A DNA stretch of 64,000 nt from Clostridioides difficile (GTDB lineage Bacteria; Bacillota; Clostridia; Peptostreptococcales; Peptostreptococcaceae): the NCBI GenBank assembly GCA_024919175.1, contig CP103804.1:2232001-2296000 (forward strand), written 5' to 3'. This document shows positions 43,992 through 53,019 of the stretch, in pieces (the stretch's first letter is position 1; each line of letters opens with the position of its first letter). The notes under the pieces are model-generated. The model made no database searches. It was given only the letters and a program-made list of their open reading frames with translations, and was not told the origin of the DNA. A program made the translations under genes and the position numbers.

Positions 43992-46900
43992 GTGGAAATG
44001 TTAACTAATAGTGTTATAGATAAATTAACTAATTTAAATGGAAATTATAATTTTAGAATGATGCTTTCAAATCTAGAAAATCAGGAAAAATCATATGGTA
44101 TTATGTTTATTGGGATTGATGATTTTGAGAAGATTAATAATCTATATTCTTATTCATTTGGGGATAGGGTTTTAAAAAAATTTTCTAGAGCTATTTTACC
44201 TTTTTTACCTGAAAACGTAAATTTATATAGATTAGATGGAAATGGTTTTGGAATTTTATATCCAAATGGAGATTGTTATGAATTAACTAAACTTTTTAAT
44301 AGGTTTCAAGATATAGCACAATGTATAAAACAGATTAATGGACATGTTATTTCATTTACGATATCAGGAAGTATTTGCTTTTATCCAAAAGATGGCATAG
44401 ATTGTGATACACTATACCAAAATGCACGTGTTACATTTGAGAAGGCAAAAAAGCAAGGTAAAAACACACTAATTGTTTATTCAAAAGATAAACTAACTTT
44501 TTCGCAGTACTCTATACAGTTGATAGAGTATCTAAGAGAGAGTGTATTAAATAATTTTAAAGGATTTTATTTAAATTATCAGCCACTTATTTTTACTAAC
44601 AGTAAGAAACTATATGGATGTGAAGTATTACTTCGTTGGAGAAATCCTAACTTTGAAATGAAACTTGGCCCAACTGAATTTATACCTTTCTTGGAATCTT
44701 CTGGACTTATGGATACAGTTAGTCAATGGGCAATTAAAACAGCTTTAAAGCAATTAAAAGTATGGATAAAATATATGCCAAATTTCAAGATGAATATAAA
44801 TGTGTCATATCAACAGCTTGAAGAACCTAGCTTCAAGTTTTTTATTTTAGATACTATAAAGCAAGAGGATATATCTCCATATCTAATTACATTGGAATTA
44901 ACAGAAAATAATAACATAAAAAAAATAGAAGAAATAAGGAATTCTTTTGATTTTCTTCGAAGTCAAGGTATTAAGATTACATTTGATAGCTTTGGAGCAA
45001 AACATTCATCTTTAGAAATTTTTCGTGAACTAAGTGCTGATTCTTTAAAAATTAATCATACTCTTTTAAGCCGCATTACATATGATGTAATAGACCAAAA
45101 AATTGTCTCTCAAATTATTAATCTATGTCATAGTATGAATATGTCAGTTTATGTGGAAGGGATTGAAAATAAAGAAACTTTAAAAATAATTGAGCAGATG
45201 AGACCAGAAATATTGCAGGGATTTTATTATAATGAGCCTATAAATGCAGAGAAGTTTTATGAGCATTACTTTGAAAAGAATATAGAGACTCTTAATTATC
45301 AAGAAGATGTTATATCAAAAGATTTTTCTATAGAAAAAGAAAAAAGTATGGTATATTCTGCATTTACTCCAACACATTCAATGAATATAAAAGAATTGAT
45401 TGATAATGCTTATGCAGGCATATTTCAGGTAGGAATGGACCCTGAATTTACTTTTCTTACATGTAATGAAGGCTATAGAAGGATGTTAGGTTATACCATT
45501 AAAGAGATGGAAGAAAAATTTAAAAATCAGGCATTGGGATTTGTGCATCCAGATGATATAGAATATGTGAATTATGAAATTAGAAGACAACTTGGAATTA
45601 GCGATATAGTGACAATTGAATTTAGGGTAGTAAAATCTGATGGAACTCCTATATGGATACTTGGAACAGGCAATGTAGTAAAAGGTAAGCAGGGTTCTAA
45701 AAGTTTAATTGTAGTCATTATAGAAAATGACAGGCTTAAGAAAAGGTCTTTAGAGATGGAAGAATCATATTGGAAATACAGAAGAGTTTTAGATAATATT
45801 CCCGCTTGTGTAAAATGTATTCGTTTTGATGAAAATTTTACTTTAGATTATATTTCTCCTAGCTTTATATCCTTGATAGGTTATACAGAAAAAGAAATTA
45901 AAAGTAAGTTTGATGGAAAGTATATTAATTTAATTATAGAAGAAGATAGAAAAATTGTACTTAGTGATATGATAAGCCAAGTTAATTCTGGAGATATAGT
46001 TACACTTCACTATCATATTAGATGTAAAGATAATCGTTTGATTTCCTTAGAAACAATTTCTAGATTATGTAAAAATGATAAAGATGGAAAGCAGTACTTT
46101 TATTCAAGTGTTGTAGATGTAACAGAGGAAACAGATGTAAATTTTGAAAAAAGTGATAAAAAATATAATAGACTGCTCAATCGCTATCAAACAGCCCTGA
46201 AACAATGGGGAGATGTTTTATTTGAATATAGTTTTAAGGATGATACAATAACATTTTCTGATAACTATTATAGTATATTTGAAACAGAACCAAGAGGAAC
46301 AATTTCTGAACAACTATCAAATATTTATGAAGAAGACCATCAGGTTTTACTTGACGCTTTAGAAAATGCACAGATTGGTAATAAGCCAAAAGCAATAGAG
46401 GTACGTATACGTTCTAAAGATAATGTACATTTATGGTGTTCTATAGTATTCAATGAACCTGATAAGATTGGAGATACAAGTATATCAATACTAGGTAAAA
46501 TAAGAAATATTGATGAAGAAAAGAGAGAGTACAATAAGTTAATTGAACAATCTCAAAACGATTTAATGACAGGATTGCTAAATAAAAGTACTACTGAAGA
46601 AAAGATAAGACACATATTGCTATCATGTGATGAAAATAAGAAATATGCCTTATTTATGATTGATGTAGATAATTTTAAGTATGTTAATGATACTATGGGT
46701 CATGTGTTTGGAGATAAAATCTTAATTGAGTTAGCTGAATGTCTAAAAAGTAATTTTAGGAAAACAGATATTGTTGGTCGTGTTGGAGGTGATGAGTTTA
46801 TAGCATTTATGGAGTACAATGGAGAAAAAGAAAGCCTGCAAAAAAAAGGTCATGATATACTAAAAAGACTAGACACTACATTTACTTATGATAAATTATG

Positions 46901-47042
46901 TTTTGAAGTAAGTGTAAGTATAGGTATTTCTAGATATCCAGAAGATGGGAGACAGTTTTACGAGTTGTATCATCGCGCAGATAGTGCGTTGTATAGAGCA
47001 AAAGAAGAAGGTAAAAATACATATTGTATGTTTTCTATCTAA
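43992..47042 (+). CDS. Large GGDEF-EAL-PAS-GGDEF c-di-GMP protein
   Basis: 1016 residues, no membrane helix. Order: degenerate GGDEF (about 5-165, DGNGF in place of GGDEF), EAL (about 175-430), about three PAS domains (roughly 465-585, 600-715, 730-850), and an intact C-terminal GGDEF with GGDEF near 932 and the inhibitory RxxD (RKTD) five residues before it. In the EAL domain E-V-L-L-R, Asn, the VEG Glu and QGF Gln remain, but DDFG is DSFG and KxD is KIN, so phosphodiesterase activity is doubtful. Predicted function: PAS-controlled, feedback-inhibited diguanylate cyclase with a c-di-GMP-binding EAL module. Start GTG 43992, 7 bases after AGGAGGGG. Confidence 0.9.
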   Translation: MEMLTNSVIDKLTNLNGNYNFRMMLSNLENQEKSYGIMFIGIDDFEKINNLYSYSFGDRVLKKFSRAILPFLPENVNLYRLDGNGFGILYPNGDCYELTKLFNRFQDIAQCIKQINGHVISFTISGSICFYPKDGIDCDTLYQNARVTFEKAKKQGKNTLIVYSKDKLTFSQYSIQLIEYLRESVLNNFKGFYLNYQPLIFTNSKKLYGCEVLLRWRNPNFEMKLGPTEFIPFLESSGLMDTVSQWAIKTALKQLKVWIKYMPNFKMNINVSYQQLEEPSFKFFILDTIKQEDISPYLITLELTENNNIKKIEEIRNSFDFLRSQGIKITFDSFGAKHSSLEIFRELSADSLKINHTLLSRITYDVIDQKIVSQIINLCHSMNMSVYVEGIENKETLKIIEQMRPEILQGFYYNEPINAEKFYEHYFEKNIETLNYQEDVISKDFSIEKEKSMVYSAFTPTHSMNIKELIDNAYAGIFQVGMDPEFTFLTCNEGYRRMLGYTIKEMEEKFKNQALGFVHPDDIEYVNYEIRRQLGISDIVTIEFRVVKSDGTPIWILGTGNVVKGKQGSKSLIVVIIENDRLKKRSLEMEESYWKYRRVLDNIPACVKCIRFDENFTLDYISPSFISLIGYTEKEIKSKFDGKYINLIIEEDRKIVLSDMISQVNSGDIVTLHYHIRCKDNRLISLETISRLCKNDKDGKQYFYSSVVDVTEETDVNFEKSDKKYNRLLNRYQTALKQWGDVLFEYSFKDDTITFSDNYYSIFETEPRGTISEQLSNIYEEDHQVLLDALENAQIGNKPKAIEVRIRSKDNVHLWCSIVFNEPDKIGDTSISILGKIRNIDEEKREYNKLIEQSQNDLMTGLLNKSTTEEKIRHILLSCDENKKYALFMIDVDNFKYVNDTMGHVFGDKILIELAECLKSNFRKTDIVGRVGGDEFIAFMEYNGEKESLQKKGHDILKRLDTTFTYDKLCFEVSVSIGISRYPEDGRQFYELYHRADSALYRAKEEGKNTYCMFSI

Positions 47043-47150
47043 AAATAAAATTAATCAAACGCATATTACTACAAAGTTGTTGTAATCACTTTTAATAAGT
47101 GATTAGTTATTTGTAAGTTATATAGATACATTATAATTGAGGTAACAAAG

Positions 47151-48962
47151 ATGAAAAAAAAATATGATTTTTTAATTTATACTGTTATTTGGCTAGTTGC
47201 CATTGTTATTTTTATATTTTCCTTATTTCATAGTATAAGGCACATTAAGATTATAAATTATACTGGTATTATTCGTAGTGGAACTCAACAAGTTGTTAAA
47301 CAAGAATTGAATAATAAAAAAAATGATGATTTAATAAAGCAACTAGATGGTATTTTAATAGAACTAAGAACAGGTGATGGAAAAAATGAACTGCAAAGGT
47401 GCAACAATGAGGAATTCCAAGAAAAATTAATTCAGATGGATACTATGTGGAAATCCATAAAAAAAGAAGTTATAAAAGTTAGAAATGGATATTCTGGGGA
47501 TACATTATATAATTTAAGTGAAGAGTATTTCAGATTATCTAATCAAGCTGTTTTTATCTCTGAAAAACATTCTAATCTAAAATTACATTGTTTTGCTATT
47601 GCATTGTTTATTTATCTTATACTATCAACAGTAAGTCTCTTAATTTGGCAGCATTACAACAAAAGAAAATTTAATAAAATATTTTATACTGATAATTTAA
47701 CAAATATAAAAAACCAAGTTGCATTTGAGAATAAAGCTGTTGAGATTCTACATCATGCATTTAATGATGAGTATGTAATATTAAATATTGATATTGATAA
47801 TTTTAAATATATTAATGATACACATGGATATGAATATGGAGATAAAATTTTAGTAATAGTAGCAACCATACTTTCTAGAACTTTTAACATCAAAGAAACT
47901 TGTGCAAGAGTTGGTTCTGATAATTTTGTAATTCTTGCAAAGTATAAAGAGTCACTCTTAGAGGATATACGAAAAATTTTAACGGATGGCATAACATCTC
48001 AATTAAATATGAATGTAACTCAGACAATATCTTATTGTATAGGAGCGTATTTAGTTGAAGTTGAGAAATCGGACTATAAAGCTATTCATTCTATGACGGA
48101 TAAGGCAAATATTGCACATAAGGTCAGTAAAACGAGAGGAATTTCTTCTACAGTGTGGTACAATGAGAATCTATTAAAACAATTACAAATGGAAAATAGT
48201 ATTTATAATCATATGTATAAAGCACTTGATAACGAAGAATTTCATATGTATTTGCAACCAAAGTTTCAAATATCTTCTTTAAATGTTGTGAGTGCAGAAG
48301 CTCTTGTAAGATGGTTTTCTCCAGAACTTGGATTTTTATCACCAGATAAATTTATTCCACTATTTGAAAAGAGTGGGTTTATTATTGAATTAGATTTTTA
48401 CATGTTAAAAAAGGCATGTTCATTTATAAAAAAATCATTTATGAAAAAAAATCAATATACATATCCAATTTCAGTTAACTTTTCAAGGGTTACTATTTAT
48501 CAAAAATATTTTTATGAAAGATTTTTAGATATTGTTAGAGAATATGATATTCCTTTTAAGTATATAGAAATAGAGGTAACTGAAAGTGCTTTTAACGAAA
48601 TATCAGAGCCAGTTATTTCAATTTTAGAAAAGCTTAAAAAGTTAGGGTTTTTAATATCTATGGATGATTTTGGTTCAGGGTATTCTTCCTTAAGCCTTTT
48701 ATGCTCTTTGTCTATTAATGGATTGAAGTTAGATAAAAGCTTACTTAAAGAAACATTTAATCGTGAAAAAGTCTACAGTATTATTCAATGCATTATTGAA
48801 ATGTCACATCGCATAGACATGTCTGTTGTATGTGAAGGAATTGAAACTAAGAAAGACTTAGAGTTTTTAAAGACTATTAAATGTGATGTGGGACAGGGGT
48901 TTTATTTTTCTAAACCAATAGAAGAAAAAGAATTTTTTAATAAATATGTGACTGAAAAGTAA
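47151..48962 (+). CDS. Membrane GGDEF(degenerate)-EAL c-di-GMP phosphodiesterase
   Basis: 603 residues. Membrane helices at about 7-28 and 146-166 enclose an external, mostly helical sensor of about 115 residues. The following GGDEF domain is degenerate (GSDNF near 254), so it is likely regulatory. The EAL domain (about 350-595) is complete: EALVRW near 383, Asn in NFSRV, Glu in EVTES, DDFGSGYSSL, LKLDKSLL, CEGIET and GQGFYFSKPI. Active hydrolysis of c-di-GMP to pGpG is expected. It lies 108 bases after the large cyclase-like gene, so the pair could set a local c-di-GMP level in opposite ways. Confidence 0.9.
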   Translation: MKKKYDFLIYTVIWLVAIVIFIFSLFHSIRHIKIINYTGIIRSGTQQVVKQELNNKKNDDLIKQLDGILIELRTGDGKNELQRCNNEEFQEKLIQMDTMWKSIKKEVIKVRNGYSGDTLYNLSEEYFRLSNQAVFISEKHSNLKLHCFAIALFIYLILSTVSLLIWQHYNKRKFNKIFYTDNLTNIKNQVAFENKAVEILHHAFNDEYVILNIDIDNFKYINDTHGYEYGDKILVIVATILSRTFNIKETCARVGSDNFVILAKYKESLLEDIRKILTDGITSQLNMNVTQTISYCIGAYLVEVEKSDYKAIHSMTDKANIAHKVSKTRGISSTVWYNENLLKQLQMENSIYNHMYKALDNEEFHMYLQPKFQISSLNVVSAEALVRWFSPELGFLSPDKFIPLFEKSGFIIELDFYMLKKACSFIKKSFMKKNQYTYPISVNFSRVTIYQKYFYERFLDIVREYDIPFKYIEIEVTESAFNEISEPVISILEKLKKLGFLISMDDFGSGYSSLSLLCSLSINGLKLDKSLLKETFNREKVYSIIQCIIEMSHRIDMSVVCEGIETKKDLEFLKTIKCDVGQGFYFSKPIEEKEFFNKYVTEK

Positions 48963-49017
48963 TATGAATATTGTAAAAGTGTATAGCATGCTAGAAAAAT
49001 TAAAAGATTTGTAATTA

Positions 49018-49078
49018 AAATTAGCAATAGATAAAAGCATTAGTAGTTTAGCTAATGCTTTTTATCTATTGCTAATTT
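49018..49078. terminator. Long bidirectional terminator hairpin
   Basis: The left arm 49018-49043 and right arm 49052-49078 are complementary over about 26 bp with one bulged base and an 8-base loop (e.g. AGCATTAG/CTAATGCT). It ends the phosphodiesterase gene and the convergent membrane-protein gene. Confidence 0.88.
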
Positions 49079-49189
49079 TATCTATTTATATTGATAGTTG
49101 TAACAACAAACTGTTTTATATAATAATTGAGTTGATTTTAGTTTGATTTTATAAATAATGTAATTATTCTATTTATTCAATGTCCAGTA

Positions 49190-49894
49190 TTAATAACCAA
49201 ATAAACTCTTTCTTTTACAAAGTAGGAGTAGTTTGTTTTTATTTGTAGAATTATACATGTCATTAGAAACTTTCATTTTTTTTATTCTATTATTTACCTT
49301 TATTTTCAGGTAGTAATCGTTTCCAGAACGAGAAGGATTTATTTCCTTATCAACAACTGTTACAAATTCAAATTTAGGTTTATCTAATGTTGTTACATAA
49401 TTTAAAGCTGGTGTTGTAGAAAAGCTAAGAATGAATGCAGACAAGGTAACAAGTAGTATTTTAAGTTTTGATTCATGTCTTTTCTTGATAATTAATGCTA
49501 ATGCATAAGGAACTAACAACACTATCATGTAAATTCCAGCAAAGTTAAATCTTTCATTATTTGGTGTATTTAAGGAGCTTGTTGATAAAAGCAGAATTAA
49601 CATGGATAGTACACATGCAGTTAAAGGAAATTGTATATGATACTTTCTTGATTCTTTTGTTTTAGGCATTTCTAGTAGCATTTTAGGATATAGGTATAAA
49701 TACATTATCCAACTTAACAGTAGTATAGATATATAGATGGAAAATTTAATTTTTATAGGAGTAATGAGAGCAATGATAGCAAGTGTCGTTAAGAAGTAAC
49801 GAATGATACGAGTAATCTTCTTTTCTTTTTCTATGACAGCTGAAGTCCACATATTTTTTATAAATTCATTTTCTCTTTTTTCACTATGCTTCAT
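49190..49894 (-). CDS. Multi-pass membrane protein of unknown function
   Basis: 234 residues. A charged 25-residue N-terminus is followed by about five membrane helices (roughly 30-68, 90-110, 118-135, 142-160), then an external 65-residue domain with FEFVTVVDKEINPSRSG and YYLKIKVNNRIKKMKVS. No family is recognised. GGAG precedes the ATG. It is oriented against the c-di-GMP genes, with its promoter in the 49,895-50,199 gap. Confidence 0.7.
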   Translation of the reverse strand: MKHSEKRENEFIKNMWTSAVIEKEKKITRIIRYFLTTLAIIALITPIKIKFSIYISILLLSWIMYLYLYPKMLLEMPKTKESRKYHIQFPLTACVLSMLILLLSTSSLNTPNNERFNFAGIYMIVLLVPYALALIIKKRHESKLKILLVTLSAFILSFSTTPALNYVTTLDKPKFEFVTVVDKEINPSRSGNDYYLKIKVNNRIKKMKVSNDMYNSTNKNKLLLLCKRKSLFGY

Positions 49895-50005
49895 TTAATC
49901 AACTCCTATTAATAGTATAGTTTTTAAAGTTATTACTTTGTTTTATTTTAACATATTTATATAAAATAGTAATATTGATGTTTTTTATTTTTCTGGAAAA
50001 AACTA

Positions 50006-50031
50006 TTGACAAGGTAAACGATCGTTCGCCT
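50006..50031. promoter_or_regulatory. TTGACA followed by an AACGATCGTT palindrome
   Basis: A consensus -35 TTGACA (50006-50011) is directly followed by a 20-base imperfect palindrome (50012-50031) with core AACGATCGTT and outer AGG/CCT. No good -10 lies at the right distance on the plus strand. TetR-type repressors often bind such sites in promoter spacers. Nothing else is seen in the 49,895-50,199 gap. Confidence 0.4.
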
Positions 50032-50199
50032 GATTTTTGATAGGAGCTATTTATATATTATATGAAAATAAACTTATTTATCAATATTGAAAAATCATAA
50101 TTTTATCAGATTTTGAATAAGTAATTATTTATCGAAAAAGATGAAAATTTTTCAAAATAGATAAACTATGATAAAATAGATTTTAGAAGAGGTGATAAA

Positions 50200-50403
50200 A
50201 TGATTTCGTACACTCCATTATGGAAATTGCTAATTGATAGAAAAATAAAAAAGATGGAATTTGTAAATATATCAGGTATAAGTATTTCTGTTTTAGGTAG
50301 ATTAGGAAATGATAAGTCTGTTTCTATGGATACAATGGAAAAGATATGTTTAGCACTAGACTGTAAAATAGAAGATGTTGTAGAAATAAAAAAAGATGTT
50401 TAA
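50200..50403 (+). CDS. Small Cro/C1-type helix-turn-helix protein
   Basis: 67 residues, almost entirely one XRE-type HTH: WKLLIDRKIKKMEFVNISGISISVLGRLGNDKSVSMDTMEKICLALDCKIEDVVEI. GAGGTG precedes the ATG. Such minimal repressors often control themselves or a neighbour. The palindrome at 50012-50031 lies 170 bases upstream, but a link is only a guess. Confidence 0.85.
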   Translation: MISYTPLWKLLIDRKIKKMEFVNISGISISVLGRLGNDKSVSMDTMEKICLALDCKIEDVVEIKKDV

Positions 50404-50613
50404 TTATGCTAAAATATTTTAATAATATCATGAAAAACATATAAAGAATAAGTAAGATTTAACTTAATAGATAGAGTTTTATTGGATTAAAAATAAAAGT
50501 AACTATATGTGAATAAATTAAAATTAAAGAGTAATGCTATAATGTAAACTAAATATATTTTTCCAGTAATTATATGAAGTTTTTGTGAATAGTAAAAATA
50601 ATTGTTTTAGTAG

Positions 50614-50622
50614 TGTTATAAT
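50614..50622 (+). promoter_or_regulatory. Extended -10 promoter of dxr
   Basis: TGTTATAAT (TGnTATAAT) at 50614-50622, 41 bases before the dxr ATG; the -35 region has no good match, as is usual for extended -10 promoters. Confidence 0.5.
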
Positions 50623-50662
50623 GTCTTGGTAGGGTATATTTATTATTAGAAAGGATTATTAT

Positions 50663-51817
50663 ATGAAAAAAATATCAATTTTAGGTTCTACGGGTTCTAT
50701 AGGTAAGCAAACCTTAGATGTAGTTAGAGAAAATAGAGACAAGTTTGAGGTAGTTGCAATATCAGCTAATAGCAGTATTGAATTACTACTTGAACAAATT
50801 GTAGAATTTAGACCTAAATATGTAACAGTTTTTGAGGAAAGTAAAGCATTAAAATTAAAAGAAATATTACCACAAAATATAGAGATAGAAGTTTTAACAG
50901 GAATGGAAGGATTAAAAATAATTTCATCATTAGATGAAATTGATGTACTTTTAACTGCTGTTGTGGGAATGATAGGATTAGTCCCAACACTTTGTGCTAT
51001 AAAGAAGGGAATAGATATAGCATTGGCGAATAAAGAGACATTAGTAACTGCTGGAGAGCTTGTAATGGCAGAGGCAAAAAAATATAATGTAAATATTCTT
51101 CCTGTTGATAGTGAACATAGTGCTATATTTCAGTGTTTAAATGGAGAAAATAATAAAAATATAGAAAAAATAATACTTACAGCTTCTGGTGGTCCATTTA
51201 GAGGAAAGAAAAAAGAAGAACTTTTAAATATAACTAAAAATGAAGCTTTAAAACATCCAAACTGGAGTATGGGAAGAAAAATAAGTATTGATTCTTCAAC
51301 ACTTATGAATAAAGGACTTGAAGTAATAGAAGCTAGATGGTTATTTGGAGTAAAACAAGACAATATAGACGTAGTGGTTCATCCACAAAGTATAATTCAC
51401 TCAATGGTACAGTATACAGATAGTTCTATAATTGCACAATTAGGATGTCCAGATATGAGGTTACCTATACAATATGCTCTTACATATCCAGATAGGATGG
51501 AAAGTAACTTTGAAAGAATGAATTTTTCAAAATTTAGTACTTTAACTTTTGAAGAGCCAGACTTAGAGACTTTTCCATGTTTAAAATTAGCTTATGAATG
51601 TCTAAAGATGGGTGGAACTTATTCTTCTGTTTTAAATTCTGCAAATGAAGTTTTAGTAAGTGAATTTTTAGAGGATAAAATTGGTTTCTATGACATACCA
51701 TATTACATAGAGAAAACTTTAGAGGTTCATAAAAGCATAAGCAAACCAACGTTAGAACAAATTTTAGAAACAGATAGATGGAGTAGAGCTTATGTTGAAA
51801 ATCTGATAAAAAAATAG
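50663..51817 (+). CDS. dxr: 1-deoxy-D-xylulose 5-phosphate reductoisomerase
   Basis: 384 residues. It has the NADPH motif LGSTGSIGKQTLDVV, ALANKETLV, LPVDSEHSAIFQCL, TASGGPFRG, KHPNWSMGRKISIDSSTLMNKGLEVIEA and HPQSIIHSMVQY. It converts DXP to MEP, the committed step of the non-mevalonate isoprenoid pathway. It is followed 12 bases on by rseP and leads to ispG. Confidence 0.98.
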   Translation: MKKISILGSTGSIGKQTLDVVRENRDKFEVVAISANSSIELLLEQIVEFRPKYVTVFEESKALKLKEILPQNIEIEVLTGMEGLKIISSLDEIDVLLTAVVGMIGLVPTLCAIKKGIDIALANKETLVTAGELVMAEAKKYNVNILPVDSEHSAIFQCLNGENNKNIEKIILTASGGPFRGKKKEELLNITKNEALKHPNWSMGRKISIDSSTLMNKGLEVIEARWLFGVKQDNIDVVVHPQSIIHSMVQYTDSSIIAQLGCPDMRLPIQYALTYPDRMESNFERMNFSKFSTLTFEEPDLETFPCLKLAYECLKMGGTYSSVLNSANEVLVSEFLEDKIGFYDIPYYIEKTLEVHKSISKPTLEQILETDRWSRAYVENLIKK

Positions 51818-51829
51818 GAAGGTGAATTT

Positions 51830-52834
51830 ATGACTATAATAGCTGCATTAATACTATTTAGTATAATTGTATTAATACATGAGTTAGGACATTTTATATT
51901 TGCAAAAAGAAGTGGGATTAAGGTAAATGAATTTTCTATAGGTATGGGACCTAAGATATATAGTGTAAAAAAAGATACAGAGTATTCTATAAGAGCTCTT
52001 CCAATTGGTGGATATGTAAGTATGGAAGGTGAAGACGAGGAACAAATAAGTCCAAATTCTTTTGGAAATAAATCTATACTACAAAGATTTAGTACTATTG
52101 TAGCAGGACCAATATTTAATATAATATTGGCGGCAATACTTTTAGTACCAGTGTTTTTGTATATAGGCTCTCCAACTACTACACTTGGAAAAATAATGCA
52201 AGATACTCCTGCACAAGCAGTAGGACTTCAAGTAGGAGATAAGATAAATAAAATTAATGGTAACTCTGTTAAGACTTGGGACGAAGTTGCAAATATAATA
52301 AATACTTCTTCTGGTGGAGAATTGAAGCTTAGTATAACTAGAGACGGAAGTGATAAAGTTGTAAATGTAACTCCTAAAGATAATAATGGAAAGTATGAAA
52401 TAGGAATTCAGCCACAAAGAGAAAAAGATTTTTTTGGCTCAATAGTAAATGCATGTAAAACTACTGTGGATATGACAAAACAGATGTTAACATTCTTAGG
52501 TCAAATGGTTACAGGAAATGTACCAGGAGGAATTGGTAATGCTGTTGCAGGGCCAGTAGGTGTTATCGGTATGGTATCAGATGCAGCTCAAACGGGTCTT
52601 ATAAATGTAGTATATTTGGCAGCTGTCATAAGTTTAAATCTAGGTATAGTAAACTTACTACCAATACCAGCTCTTGATGGTTGGAGAATACTTATGTTAT
52701 TATTAGAAGCTGTTAGAGGTGGTAAAAAACTTGACCCAAATAAAGAAGGCATGATAAATGTAGTTGGATTTGGAGCCTTAATGTTATTTATGCTTTTTAT
52801 AACATATAAAGATATATTAAGGTTATTTCAATAA
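51830..52834 (+). CDS. rseP: RIP (site-2) metalloprotease RseP
   Basis: 334 residues with four membrane helices, the zinc motif HELGH (about 17-21) in the first helix, a PDZ domain (about 115-195) and NLLPIPALDGWR near the end; most homologues have LDGGR. S2P proteases cut membrane-embedded anti-sigma factors and signal peptide remnants. Between dxr and ispG as in other Firmicutes. AGGAAGG precedes the ATG. Confidence 0.95.
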   Translation: MTIIAALILFSIIVLIHELGHFIFAKRSGIKVNEFSIGMGPKIYSVKKDTEYSIRALPIGGYVSMEGEDEEQISPNSFGNKSILQRFSTIVAGPIFNIILAAILLVPVFLYIGSPTTTLGKIMQDTPAQAVGLQVGDKINKINGNSVKTWDEVANIINTSSGGELKLSITRDGSDKVVNVTPKDNNGKYEIGIQPQREKDFFGSIVNACKTTVDMTKQMLTFLGQMVTGNVPGGIGNAVAGPVGVIGMVSDAAQTGLINVVYLAAVISLNLGIVNLLPIPALDGWRILMLLLEAVRGGKKLDPNKEGMINVVGFGALMLFMLFITYKDILRLFQ

Positions 52835-52855
52835 TTTAACTTTTTATAAAGTTTA

Positions 52856-52938
52856 AAAAAGCTATGTAGTTTTAAGTAAGAATAAATTAATTTTAAACAA
52901 TTAAATTTATTCTTAGTTGTTTAACTATATAGCTTTTT
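52856..52938 (+). terminator. Two-part hairpin between rseP and ispG
   Basis: AAAAAGCTAT (52856-52865) pairs with ATAGCTTTTT (52929-52938); an inner AAGAATAAATT/AATTTATTCTT stem (52878-52914) extends it. ispG is therefore probably transcribed separately. Confidence 0.75.
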
Positions 52939-53019
52939 AATTTATAATATATAAGTAGTTTGTAGTATTTTTTAAGATATTGAATGATTTTAACATAAAA
53001 TAATATATAGAGGTGAAAT

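Noticed and set aside
50041..50099. 12-codon leader ORF after TTGACA at 50006
   Set aside because: The ribosome-binding-like GGAGC is about 13 bases from the ATG and no competing hairpins follow.
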